This document shows positions 14,655-22,924 of a stretch of 35,052 bases of DNA, one piece after another; within the stretch, counting starts at the first letter, position 1, and each line of letters starts with the position of its first letter. The stretch lies in contig JAENYQ010000032.1 in NCBI GenBank assembly GCA_016841675.1, forward strand, positions 1-35,052, in the 5' to 3' direction. The notes under the pieces were generated by a model, which was not told the origin of the DNA, ran no database searches, and saw nothing but the letters and a program-made list of their open reading frames with translations. Both the position numbers and the translations under genes were made by a program. Source of the stretch: Desulfotomaculum sp. Lineage in GTDB: Bacteria > Bacillota > Desulfotomaculia > Desulfotomaculales > Desulfallaceae.

Positions 14655-16211
14655 ATGGAATCCACAAAAAAGTTTTACATCACCACACCAATCTACTACC
14701 CCAGTGACAAACTGCACATTGGACATGCCTACACAACCGTGGCCGCTGATGCCCTGGCACGTTATAAGCGGATGACTGGCTATGATGTGCGCTTTTTGAC
14801 CGGTTCCGATGAACACGGCCAAAAAATCGAGCGGGCAGCCAGGGAAAAAGGATTGACGCCCAAGGAATACGTAGACCGCATAGTGACCACTTTCCAGCAC
14901 CTGTGGCGCAGCCTGAACATCAGTAACGATGACTTCATTCGCACCACTGAGGAAAGGCATAAGCAGACAGTACAGAAAATCTTTCAGCAGTTATACGATC
15001 AGGGAGACATCTACAAGGCCAATTATGAAGGCTGGTATTGCACACCATGCGAAACCTTTTGGACCGAGGGACGACTAAAAGAGGGTAATTGCCCGGACTG
15101 CGGCCGGTCTGTTGAATTGCTCCAGGAAGAAAGCTACTTCTTCAAAATATCCAAGTTTGCCGACCAGCTGCTTAAACACATTGCCGACAACCCCGACTTC
15201 ATCCAGCCCGTGTCCCGGCGCAACGAGATGGTTAGCTTTATCAAGAGCGGCCTTGAGGACTTGTGCGTATCCCGCACGACCTTTGACTGGGGTATCCCGG
15301 TACCATTTGACTCCAAGCACGTCATCTACGTCTGGGTGGACGCCCTGACCAACTACATTTCCGCACTGGGTTACGGTCAGGAAAACGAGGCATTGTACCA
15401 TCGTTACTGGCCGGCGGATATCCATCTGATGGCCAAGGATATAGTGCGCTTCCATAGTGTCATCTGGCCCATCATCCTGATGGCCGTGGGGCTGCCCTTG
15501 CCTAAGCAGGTGGTGGGACACGGCTGGCTGCTGCTGGAGAGCGGCAAGATGAGCAAGTCCAAGGGCAATGTGGTGGACCCGCTGGTACTTATAGACAAGT
15601 ACGGTGTAGACGCCGTTCGTTACTACCTGCTGAGGGAAATGCCTCTTGGTATTGATGTCAATTATTCAGAAGAGTCGATGGCACACCGGATTAATCAGGA
15701 CTTGGCCAACGATTTCGGCAACCTGTTTAACCGCACTTGTGCTATGGCCAATAAGTACTTTAACGGTGCCTTGCAATTACCAGGAGCACCTCAAGGACCT
15801 GATCAAGAGCTGCTGGAGCTGGCGGCCGAGACACCGCCAATAGTAGAAGAAATGATGGAACGCCGGGACCTGGCAGGCGCCCTGGCGGCGATCCTAAAGT
15901 TGGTGGGACGGGCTAACAAGTACCTGGAAGAAACGGCGCCCTGGACTCTGGCCAAAGATCCTCAGCAGCGAGACCGCCTTTTTACAGTACTGTACAACGT
16001 GGCCGAAGTGCTGCGCCTGGCCACCGTGATGATCACTCCTTTTACTCCGGAACTGCCGCAGCGGGCCTGGCCGCTTTTAGGCATTGAAAACCATGCCCAA
16101 TTGCATACCTGGGATTCACTGCGCTGGGGAGGTATCCCCGCCGGTACCGTGTTGAAAAAGGGCGAGCCGCTGTTCCCACGTATTGACCTGGCAGCATTGG
16201 AGGAAGGTTAA
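14655..16211 (+). CDS. metG: Methionyl-tRNA synthetase
   Basis: Charges tRNA-Met. Class I signatures: HIGH at 21-24, KMSKS at 298-302, and four knuckle cysteines 129, 132, 146 and 149 (CTPC...CPDC). The anticodon-binding helical domain continues to about residue 510. At 518 aa it ends soon after EPLFPRID, where longer enzymes such as that of Bacillus (about 660 aa) carry an extra C-terminal tRNA-binding domain; here that domain is missing and no separate gene for it is in the window. GGGAGGT at 14637-14643 precedes the ATG. Controlled by the T-box leader. Confidence 0.97.
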   Translation: MESTKKFYITTPIYYPSDKLHIGHAYTTVAADALARYKRMTGYDVRFLTGSDEHGQKIERAAREKGLTPKEYVDRIVTTFQHLWRSLNISNDDFIRTTEERHKQTVQKIFQQLYDQGDIYKANYEGWYCTPCETFWTEGRLKEGNCPDCGRSVELLQEESYFFKISKFADQLLKHIADNPDFIQPVSRRNEMVSFIKSGLEDLCVSRTTFDWGIPVPFDSKHVIYVWVDALTNYISALGYGQENEALYHRYWPADIHLMAKDIVRFHSVIWPIILMAVGLPLPKQVVGHGWLLLESGKMSKSKGNVVDPLVLIDKYGVDAVRYYLLREMPLGIDVNYSEESMAHRINQDLANDFGNLFNRTCAMANKYFNGALQLPGAPQGPDQELLELAAETPPIVEEMMERRDLAGALAAILKLVGRANKYLEETAPWTLAKDPQQRDRLFTVLYNVAEVLRLATVMITPFTPELPQRAWPLLGIENHAQLHTWDSLRWGGIPAGTVLKKGEPLFPRIDLAALEEG

Positions 16212-16212
16212 C

Positions 16213-16986
16213 ATGGTTGCACTGTTTGACACTCACGTACACCTGAACAGCGAACAATTTACCGAAGACCTGGAAGCTGTATTTGGGCGCATGCGAGAAG
16301 TGGGGGTTACCCAGGTGCTGTGCGCTGCCTTTGATATGAAATCCTCTGCGGAAACGGCAAAAATGGCCATGGAACGGCCTTTAGTGGTGGCCTCGGTGGG
16401 GGTGCACCCCCACGATGCCGAAGACGTACCAGATGATTACCTGGCTCGCCTGGAACAGTTGTCCCACCGTCCTAGGGTGGTGGCTATAGGTGAAATAGGT
16501 TTGGATTATTACCGGGACTTGTCCCCCCGGCCGGTCCAGCAGCGGGTGTTCCGGGAGCAGTTGGCCCTGGTGCGGGAGCTTAACCGGCCCGTAATTATCC
16601 ATTCCCGGGACGCCTTCGGAGATTTGCTGGAGATCTTACGCTCAGACGGCATCAGCCCGGCGGGCGGGGTAATGCACTGTTTTAGCGGCAGTTGGGAGGT
16701 GGCCCGTGAGTGCATGGACATGGGTTTTTATATCTCTCTGGCTGGTCCGGTTACCTTTAAGAACGCTGCCAAACTAAAAGATATTGCGGTAAAAGTGCCG
16801 TTGGATCGGCTACTGATTGAGACCGACTGCCCCTACCTGACGCCCGAACCTATTCGTGGGCGGCGCAACGAACCGGCCCACGTGCGCTACGTGGCCGAGC
16901 ACATCGCCCAGTTACGGGGTATGAGCCTGGATGAGTTGGCTTTTGCTACCACGGCCAACGCTGAAAAATTGTTTAATTTAAAATAA
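16213..16986 (+). CDS. tatD: TatD-family metal-dependent DNase
   Basis: TatD-type metal-dependent nuclease (YabD in Bacillus). The 257-aa protein has the metal-site series: FDTHVHLN (H8, H10), GEIGLDYY, IIHSRDA, MHCFSGS and IETDCPYLTPEP, then RRNEPAHVRYVAEHIA. The ATG at 16213 lies 1 nt after the metG stop with GGAAGG at 16202-16207, so it is cotranslated with metG. Soon after the stop, GGGGACTTGTCAC resembles half of the decarboxylase-associated palindrome. Confidence 0.95.
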   Translation: MVALFDTHVHLNSEQFTEDLEAVFGRMREVGVTQVLCAAFDMKSSAETAKMAMERPLVVASVGVHPHDAEDVPDDYLARLEQLSHRPRVVAIGEIGLDYYRDLSPRPVQQRVFREQLALVRELNRPVIIHSRDAFGDLLEILRSDGISPAGGVMHCFSGSWEVARECMDMGFYISLAGPVTFKNAAKLKDIAVKVPLDRLLIETDCPYLTPEPIRGRRNEPAHVRYVAEHIAQLRGMSLDELAFATTANAEKLFNLK

Positions 16987-17096
16987 GGGGACTTGTCACT
17001 TTAATGGCCACCCCGTGTTATACTTGATGCGGGCCGCCTTTTTAAGCGTGGCTGTCTGGCAACCGATATTGTTGTACTGATTGAGGGGGGCTATCC

Positions 17097-17633
17097 GTGG
17101 CTAATGAAACCAAAGGTTTAACACTAGTGTTTACCGGTAACGGCAAAGGTAAGACCACCGCCGCGCTGGGCATGTCCCTACGGGCCTGGGGTCAGGGCAT
17201 GAAGGTGCTGATATTGCAGTTTATCAAGGGTGGTTGGGAATACGGGGAATTAAAGGCAGCGGAAAAGTTGGGACCAAACTACGAAATGCGCCAAATGGGC
17301 AAAGGATTCATTAAAGGCGCAAGCGATGACGGGCTGGAAGCGCACCGGGCAGCAGCGCAAATAGCGCTGGAAGAAGCTCGTAAGGCTGTACAGGATGGCC
17401 GGCACGACCTGGTGGTCCTGGATGAAATTAACTACGCAGTGCACTATGGCCTTGTAGATTTGAAAGACGTGCTGGAGATTATTCGTACCAAACCGCCCGC
17501 CTTACATTTGGTTTTGACTGGCCGCAGCGTCGCCCCGGAAGTTGTTGAGTTGGCCGACCTGGTTACCGAAATGAAAGAAATCAAGCATCCCTACACAGCG
17601 GGTATTCCGGCCCAGGAAGGTATTGAGTTTTAG
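17097..17633 (+). CDS. cobO: Cob(I)alamin adenosyltransferase, CobO/BtuR type
   Basis: Transfers adenosyl from ATP to cob(I)alamin or a corrinoid, yielding the coenzyme B12 form. The 178-aa product has the P-loop GNGKGKTT (14-21), MSLRAWGQGMKVLILQFIKG, DLVVLDEINYAVHYGL and LTGRSVAPEVVELADLVTEM, all typical of CobO. GTG start with GAGGGGGG at 17083-17090. It stands alone between tatD and prkA, a position where it is not found in Bacillus, and no cobalamin riboswitch was recognised in the 110-nt gap. Confidence 0.95.
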   Translation: MANETKGLTLVFTGNGKGKTTAALGMSLRAWGQGMKVLILQFIKGGWEYGELKAAEKLGPNYEMRQMGKGFIKGASDDGLEAHRAAAQIALEEARKAVQDGRHDLVVLDEINYAVHYGLVDLKDVLEIIRTKPPALHLVLTGRSVAPEVVELADLVTEMKEIKHPYTAGIPAQEGIEF

Positions 17634-17656
17634 TGCAATCTGTTGATTAGGCATAT

Positions 17657-17687
17657 AAAACCTCACTTCGGTGGGGTTTTTATTTTT
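17657..17687 (+). terminator. Rho-independent terminator after cobO
   Basis: AAAACCTCAC (17657-17666), loop TTCG, GTGGGGTTTT (17671-17680), then TATTTTTG. A tetraloop hairpin with one G-U pair and a T-rich tail. Confidence 0.88.
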
Positions 17688-17733
17688 GTTTTTTTTAAAT
17701 TTTTAAAAAAAAGAGTCAGATTAATTATTTTAA

Positions 17734-17767
17734 AGCACCCGTACAGCAAATTAACGTGACGGGTGCT
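17734..17767. repeat. Perfect 9-bp inverted repeat upstream of prkA
   Basis: AGCACCCGT (17734-17742) and ACGGGTGCT (17759-17767) flank 16 nt. It lies in the 230-nt region before prkA, where GCATATAAAT (about 17826-17835) also resembles a sigma-E -10 box. Either a regulatory site or a transcript-end hairpin. Confidence 0.4.
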
Positions 17768-17920
17768 AACAGACTTTAATGACGTTAAATACAGACACTT
17801 GTCGATACTCATTTTTCGGTTGCTGCATATAAATATATTACTACCTGAGCAGGGTAAGGTTGTTGCTGACTAATGTTTCATTAACCGGTCGTTTTTTATG
17901 CACCAGAGGGAGTGTGAAGA

Positions 17921-19819
17921 ATGGATTTTATCAAACGCATGGAAGAATTCCGTTCTCTGTATCGGAAAGATAAATGGGAAGGATCCTTTTACGATTATCT
18001 TCAGATGATCAAGGAAAATCCCCAGGTGACGCAGTTGGCCCACGCCAGAATCTACAAAATGATTGAGGACTCCGGCGTGGAAGAACTGAAAGAGGGCGGC
18101 AAACGTTACAAATTTTTTAACCAAGAATTGTTCGGGTTGGATCAGACGCTGGAAAACCTGGTGGAGGAATATTTTCATCCGGCTGCCCGGCGACTTGACG
18201 TACGCAAGCGGATCTTGCTGCTGATGGGCCCGGTCAGCGGCGGTAAATCAACCCTGGTATCGATGCTTAAACGCGGTCTGGAAAAGTACAGCCGAACAGA
18301 CAATGGGGCAGTTTTCGGCATCAAGCACTGTCCTATGCACGAGGAACCCCTGCATTTGATCCCCAAGGAATTGCGCCCTGAATTTGAAAAAGAGTACGGG
18401 GTATACATTGAAGGGGAACTGTGTCCATCCTGCCGGATGATGGTGGATGCCGAATATGGCGGCGATATAGAAAACGTACTGGTGGAAAGGGTGTTCCTAT
18501 CTGAGGACGACCGGGTGGGCGTTGGTACCTTTACCCCGTCAGATCCCAAATCCCAGGATATCGCCGACCTGACAGGTAGTATTGACTTTAGCACCATTGC
18601 TGAATACGGCTCAGAATCAGATCCCCGGGCCTACCGTTTTGACGGGGAACTAAACATTGCCAACCGAGGTATCATGGAATTTCAGGAGATGCTTAAGTGT
18701 GATGAAAAGTTCTTGTGGAACCTGCTCAGCCTATCCCAGGAGGGAAATTTTAAAGCCGGAAGGTTTGCGCTTATTTATGCTGATGAAATGATCGTAGCCC
18801 ACACCAACGAAAACGAGTATCGGGCCTTTATCAGCAACAAGAAAAATGAAGCATTGCAGTCGCGGATTATAGTAATGAAAATTCCCTACAACCTTCGAGT
18901 TAGAGACGAAATTAAGATTTATGACAAACTGATCAAGCAGAGTGACTTAAAGGATATCCACATCGCTCCCCATGCACTAAAGGTGGCCAGCATATTTTCC
19001 GTGCTGAGCCGGCTAAAAGAGAGCAAAAAGCAGGGTATGGACCTAGTGAAGAAAATGAAGTTGTATGACGGTCAGGACGTGGAAGGATTTAAGAGCAAAG
19101 ACGTTACTGAGCTCAGGGGTGAACACCAGGACGAGGGAATGAGCGGCGTTGACCCCCGTTATGTAATCAACCGGCTCAGTTCGGCTTTAATCCGTACATC
19201 CACCCGTTGTATCAACCCTCTGGATGTTTTAAGAGCGCTAAAAGACGGTTTGGACCAGCACCCATCCATCAACAAAGAGGAACGGGACCGGTTGCTAAAC
19301 TTCATTTCGGTGGCCCGCAAAGAGTATGACGAACTGGCTAAAAAGGAAGTGCAAAAAGCGTTTGTATACTCCTATGAGGAGTCTGCCCGAATCCTTTTTG
19401 ATAATTACCTGGATAACGTAGAAGCATACTGCAACGGGGTTAAATTAAAGGATCCCATCACCGATGAAGAGATAGACCCGGATGAGAAATTGATGCGTTC
19501 CATCGAAGAACAAATTGGGGTAGCCGAAAGCGTTAAGAAGAGTTTCCGCGAGGAAATACTGATCAGACTGTCTATATACGCTAGAAAGGGCGTAAGGTTC
19601 GATTATAAGTCCCATGAAAGACTGCGTGAAGCGGTAGAGAAGAAACTGTTCGCCGATTTAAAGGATGTGGTTAAAATTACCACCTCCAGCAAGACCCCGG
19701 ATGTTGAGCAGCTTAAGCGGATTAACGAAGTAAGTGCTAAATTGATTGATGCGCACGGTTACTGCAGCATCTGCGCTAACGAACTGTTAAAGTATGTGGG
19801 AAGTTTGCTAAACAGGTAA
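17921..19819 (+). CDS. prkA: PrkA family serine protein kinase / AAA protein
   Basis: PrkA is a spore-associated AAA+ protein of Bacillus, reported both as a kinase and as a protease, expressed in the mother cell under sigma-E. The 632-aa length matches. The N-terminal half has Walker A MGPVSGGKST (102-111) and the HCPMHEEPLHLIP motif; the C-terminal half contains the kinase-like segment. AGAGGGAG precedes the ATG at 17921. The usual partners yhbH and spoVR are not next to it here. Confidence 0.95.
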   Translation: MDFIKRMEEFRSLYRKDKWEGSFYDYLQMIKENPQVTQLAHARIYKMIEDSGVEELKEGGKRYKFFNQELFGLDQTLENLVEEYFHPAARRLDVRKRILLLMGPVSGGKSTLVSMLKRGLEKYSRTDNGAVFGIKHCPMHEEPLHLIPKELRPEFEKEYGVYIEGELCPSCRMMVDAEYGGDIENVLVERVFLSEDDRVGVGTFTPSDPKSQDIADLTGSIDFSTIAEYGSESDPRAYRFDGELNIANRGIMEFQEMLKCDEKFLWNLLSLSQEGNFKAGRFALIYADEMIVAHTNENEYRAFISNKKNEALQSRIIVMKIPYNLRVRDEIKIYDKLIKQSDLKDIHIAPHALKVASIFSVLSRLKESKKQGMDLVKKMKLYDGQDVEGFKSKDVTELRGEHQDEGMSGVDPRYVINRLSSALIRTSTRCINPLDVLRALKDGLDQHPSINKEERDRLLNFISVARKEYDELAKKEVQKAFVYSYEESARILFDNYLDNVEAYCNGVKLKDPITDEEIDPDEKLMRSIEEQIGVAESVKKSFREEILIRLSIYARKGVRFDYKSHERLREAVEKKLFADLKDVVKITTSSKTPDVEQLKRINEVSAKLIDAHGYCSICANELLKYVGSLLNR

Positions 19820-19838
19820 ACTAAAAAACCAAATTTCG

Positions 19839-19924
19839 GAGGGGTTGGTGTTTTCAAAAGGATGCGTAGGAGCTCGTTCAAGTATAAAAGCGAGTTGCAT
19901 CCTGGAGATAACACCAAACCCCTC
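19839..19924. repeat. Nested inverted repeat of the GGTTTGGTGTT family
   Basis: GAGGGGTTGGTGTT (19839-19852) pairs with AACACCAAACCCCTC (19910-19924); inside, AGGATGC (19859-19865) pairs with GCATCCT (19897-19903), and GCTCG with CGAG-T makes a third arm. The core is shared with 3557-3663 and 34881-34911. It starts 20 nt after the prkA stop. Confidence 0.75.
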
Positions 19925-19927
19925 ACA

Positions 19928-19980
19928 ACAAAAACCCATGGGTTGTCATATCGACAACGCCGTGGGAGTTTTTGTGTTAT
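19928..19980. terminator. Hairpin with T-rich end after prkA
   Basis: ACAAAAAC (19928-19935) pairs with GTTTTTGT (19968-19975), and GTTGTC (19942-19947) with GACAAC (19953-19958). A likely terminator for prkA, readable in both directions. Confidence 0.6.
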
Positions 19981-20191
19981 ACAGTAGAAAGGGTTTTCAA
20001 AGAATATAAAAAGTGTTAATGTTAAAAACACGTTACCCGGCTACTCAGAAAATTAGTGGATATTAAATTTCTTTTACCTGCTCGCACAAAGGCAATAGTT
20101 ATGGTCCTTTCGGCGAACAGGGGAAAAGATCCCGGCGCAGGAAATTAATCGATTAATGGCGAATAGCTAACAACTGGTTTTTTTATTAAAG

Positions 20192-20220
20192 TTGACTGAC
20201 TAGTTTGGTTAAATTGTTAT
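20192..20220 (+). promoter_or_regulatory. Candidate sigma-A promoter of the YabE-like gene
   Basis: TTGACT (20192-20197), 17-nt spacer, TGTTAT (20215-20220), shortly before GGGAGG and the GTG start. A GC-rich stretch upstream (about 20090-20145) may be structured, but no known riboswitch class was recognised; it is the only other content seen in the 423-nt gap beyond the two hairpins after prkA. Confidence 0.45.
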
Positions 20221-20242
20221 TAATGGGAGGTTTAATTGCTGA

Positions 20243-21259
20243 GTGGATATAAGGCAAAAGGTTAACAGCAACAAAGGGTTGTCGGGTAAGTTAGCCGACA
20301 ACTTGGCGGGGTTGCGTGTAGCGGCGGCTTGTTTGATGGTTTTGTTGCTGCTTTCAGCCATTTTCGTAGCTTATGCCAGTGCTCAGAATAAAGTTATGCT
20401 ATTGGTTGAAGAAGAGCAGATCGAAGTTCGTTCCTTTGCCGGTGATGTTAACGAACTGCTGCAGGAACAGAGTGTTGAACTGGGTGTAAAAGACCAAGTG
20501 ACACCTCTGCCGGATACCAAGCTGCGGGACGGGATGACAGTGGTGGTGCGCAGGGCCATACCCGTTACTTTGCAGGTTGGAGAGCAGGAAGGCCTGGTCA
20601 ACACAGCGGCTGAAACAGTAGGCGGCTTAATTGATGAAAGTAACGTAGTGCTTGGTGAACGGGATGTGGTCTCACCAGGTCTGGAAACTAGATTGGAACC
20701 GGATATGCTTGTAAGAGTAGATCGGATAACGGTAAGTACCATGGATGAAGAGGTGCCGATTAAATTTAATGTCCGTCGGGAAAATGATAGTAAAATTGCC
20801 CGGGGCATTACCAATGTAGTACAGCAGGGCGTCCAGGGTCTGGAACGTAAATCATGGGAAATAACCTATAAGAACGGTCAGGAAGCCAATCGGCGCCTAG
20901 TGGCCAGTACGGTGGTTAAAAAGCCGGTGGATCAAATTGTAAAAGTGGGTGCACTACAAGTAGCTTCCCGGGGTGGCCAGGATATTAGGTTCTCCAGGGC
21001 TTACGATATGGTATCCACTGCATATACACATACCGGACATAATACTGCTACCGGGGTTAAACCTACAGTAGGCATAGTGGCGGTTGATCCTGCGGTGATA
21101 CCGCTGGGGACCAATTTATATGTGGAAGGATATGGTAATTGCCGGGCCATGGATGTGGGCGGCAAGATTAAGGGCAATCGAATTGACGTATTTCTTGATA
21201 CCAATAATGAAGCCAAACGCTGGGGAGTTAGAAAAGTAAAAGTATATGTGCTTGAATAA
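20243..21259 (+). CDS. YabE-like cell-wall protein with DUF348, G5 and 3D domains
   Basis: Probable secreted or membrane-anchored peptidoglycan-active protein of the YabE/Rpf2-like type. The 338-aa sequence has a basic N-terminus and one hydrophobic segment (about 24-46, ending ASA), two DUF348-type repeats (about 48-160), a G5 domain (about 160-235, with KSWEITYKNG) and a C-terminal 3D domain with the acidic residues in VAVDP, RAMDVGG and NRIDVFLD. GTG start with GGGAGG 12 nt upstream. It stands in the yabE position; the following rnmV gene of Bacillus is absent. Confidence 0.9.
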   Translation: MDIRQKVNSNKGLSGKLADNLAGLRVAAACLMVLLLLSAIFVAYASAQNKVMLLVEEEQIEVRSFAGDVNELLQEQSVELGVKDQVTPLPDTKLRDGMTVVVRRAIPVTLQVGEQEGLVNTAAETVGGLIDESNVVLGERDVVSPGLETRLEPDMLVRVDRITVSTMDEEVPIKFNVRRENDSKIARGITNVVQQGVQGLERKSWEITYKNGQEANRRLVASTVVKKPVDQIVKVGALQVASRGGQDIRFSRAYDMVSTAYTHTGHNTATGVKPTVGIVAVDPAVIPLGTNLYVEGYGNCRAMDVGGKIKGNRIDVFLDTNNEAKRWGVRKVKVYVLE

Positions 21260-21355
21260 AAGAAGGGTATGCCGAGGTCGCTAAAAAAGTCTAGGCCGTG
21301 TCATCATAAGCCTGCTATTGGACTTTTAGTATCCTCGTTATGCCCTTCTTTTTTG
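21259..21355 (+). terminator. Long stem-loop ending in T-run after the YabE-like gene
   Basis: AAAGAAGGGTATGCCGAGG (21259-21277) pairs with CCTCGTTATGCCCTTCTTT (21333-21351) with a small mismatch, followed by TTTT. The 55-nt middle contains a second pair, AAAAGTC with GACTTTT. Terminator, possibly built from a repeat element. Confidence 0.75.
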
Positions 21356-21398
21356 ACTTTAGCATAAAAAAGGGTATGATAGTAAATGTAAGGATCTT

Positions 21399-21423
21399 GA
21401 ATGTCCCCAATGTATGAATGTCC
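21399..21423. repeat. Solo half-sites of the decarboxylase-associated palindrome
   Basis: GAATGTCCCCAATG is followed 7 nt later by GAATGTCCTAAT. They match the right arm (GGAATGTCCCCAA). Similar half-sites follow gene ends at 22343 (GAATGTCCCTAA) and 24914 (GGAATGTCCCAAA). Confidence 0.5.
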
Positions 21424-21453
21424 TAATTTGTGTATTTTCTCGGAGGCTTGTTT

Positions 21454-22344
21454 ATGGACCCCGTTTCGCCAGGTGTTGTCAGGGAGTTAATTGCTCGCCA
21501 CGGATTTAGAATCAAAAAGAGTCTGGGTCAAAACTTCCTCATTGACGGCAACATTATCAGGAAAATAGTAGATGCCGTGGAACCCGGTCCTGCCGACACG
21601 GTGGTAGAAATTGGCCCCGGACTTGGCGCGCTTACCCGTTCCTTGGCCACCAAAGCCGGTCAGGTACTGGCTGTGGAAATAGACCGGAATTTGATTCCCG
21701 TGCTGGAAGAGACCATGGCCGGACTGGATAACGTGCATATCGTTGAGTCGGATGCACTTAAAACCGATTTCGACAACCTGGTAAAGTCCTCAACTTCGGA
21801 TGCAGGGGTCTTTAAGTACAAGATAGCGGCCAATTTGCCCTACTATATTACCACCCCATTAATTATGCACTTGCTGGAAAAGCATTCTTCCATCAACCGG
21901 ATAGTGGTCATGGTGCAGGAAGAGGTAGCCCGAAGAATCACGGCCCGACCGGATACGCCTGAGTATGGTGCGCTAACCGTAGCGGTTAATTTTTATGCGC
22001 ATACTGAGATAGTGTTCCGGGTTCCCCGGACGGTTTTTATACCACGGCCGGAAGTGGACTCGGCGGTGGTAAGACTGCAAGTCAGGGATACGCCGGTACC
22101 GATGAAAGATAAAAATATTTTTTTTGCTTTGGTGCGGGCGGCGTTTCAACAGCGCAGGAAAACTCTGCTTAATGCTGTTGGCGGTACTGACAAACGATTA
22201 ACCAAAGAGATGTGGTTAAGTGTTTTTCAACAAGCGGATATTGAACCGGGCCGCCGGGGGGAGACCCTCAGCCTGGTAGAATTTGCCCGGCTGGCTGACG
22301 CGTACGCCGATGCCAGTGCCGATTTGCCTAAGATAAATAGTTGA
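21454..22344 (+). CDS. rsmA: 16S rRNA (adenine(1518)-N6/adenine(1519)-N6)-dimethyltransferase
   Basis: RsmA (KsgA) dimethylates two adjacent adenines in the 3' hairpin of 16S rRNA. The 296-aa protein shows SLGQNFLID, the SAM motif VVEIGPGLGALTRSLA, AVEIDRNLIPVL and the catalytic NLPYYITTP, plus the C-terminal FQQRRKTLLNA. The ATG at 21454 follows CGGAGGC (21441-21447) at ideal spacing. Gene order (yabE-like, rsmA, then yabG beyond an insertion) matches Bacillus. Confidence 0.97.
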   Translation: MDPVSPGVVRELIARHGFRIKKSLGQNFLIDGNIIRKIVDAVEPGPADTVVEIGPGLGALTRSLATKAGQVLAVEIDRNLIPVLEETMAGLDNVHIVESDALKTDFDNLVKSSTSDAGVFKYKIAANLPYYITTPLIMHLLEKHSSINRIVVMVQEEVARRITARPDTPEYGALTVAVNFYAHTEIVFRVPRTVFIPRPEVDSAVVRLQVRDTPVPMKDKNIFFALVRAAFQQRRKTLLNAVGGTDKRLTKEMWLSVFQQADIEPGRRGETLSLVEFARLADAYADASADLPKINS

Positions 22345-22378
22345 ATGTCCCTAATTGATGTAAAGGAGATGGACCAGT

Positions 22379-22849
22379 TTGTTTTTCATCAGTCCCTCCA
22401 TGGGCAGGTTATCATTTGCGGAGATGATGGTGGATATTCACCGGTACATTCGGGGTCTTACGTCATCTTCATATAAAATAATAGTTGGCACCGATTCAAT
22501 GGTCAGGGATAACACATGTTTTATCAGTGCCGTAGTGGTGCACCGGTTGGGCAAAGGGGCTCGTTATTATTACCGCCAAAACAATCATCGAAAAATTAAA
22601 AGTCTGCGCCAAAAAATATTTTACGAAACAGCACTAAGCTTAGAACTGGGTGGACAGATTACCAAACAGTTCTCCGAAAACGGGTACTCGGAGATGCCGG
22701 TGGAAATCCATATTGATGTTGGGACGCAAGGAGAGACGCGGGACCTGATTAAAGAAGTGGTAGGGATGGTAACCGGCAGCGGGTTTCAAGCCAAAATCAA
22801 GCCTGATGCCTATGGTGCATCCTGCGTAGCAGATAAACATACTAAGTAA
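22379..22849 (+). CDS. YkuK-like ribonuclease H-like protein (DUF458)
   Basis: A 156-aa protein similar to Bacillus YkuK, a member of the RNase H-like DUF458 family of unknown role. Shared marks: IVGTDSMVRDNTCFISAVVVHRLGKGARYYY, LRQKIFYETALS, EIHIDVGTQGETRDLIKEVVGMV and the end KIKPDAYGASCVADKHTK. The acidic residues in GTDS and HIDVG are placed like RNase H metal ligands. The TTG start at 22379 follows AAAGGAG at about 10 nt; an ATG at 22403 is an alternative. Confidence 0.85.
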   Translation: MFFISPSMGRLSFAEMMVDIHRYIRGLTSSSYKIIVGTDSMVRDNTCFISAVVVHRLGKGARYYYRQNNHRKIKSLRQKIFYETALSLELGGQITKQFSENGYSEMPVEIHIDVGTQGETRDLIKEVVGMVTGSGFQAKIKPDAYGASCVADKHTK

Positions 22850-22855
22850 CCAAAA

Positions 22856-22895
22856 AAATAAAACCCCGGTGATAAACTAAGCCGGGGTTTTATTT
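22856..22895. terminator. Bidirectional terminator between convergent genes
   Basis: AAATAAAACCCCGG (22856-22869) and its exact complement (22882-22895) flank a 12-nt loop; A-rich before and T-rich after, so it serves the YkuK-like gene and the minus-strand glycosyltransferase. Confidence 0.9.
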
Positions 22896-22924
22896 GTTCC
22901 CTGGCTATTAGAAGACTACCCTTT

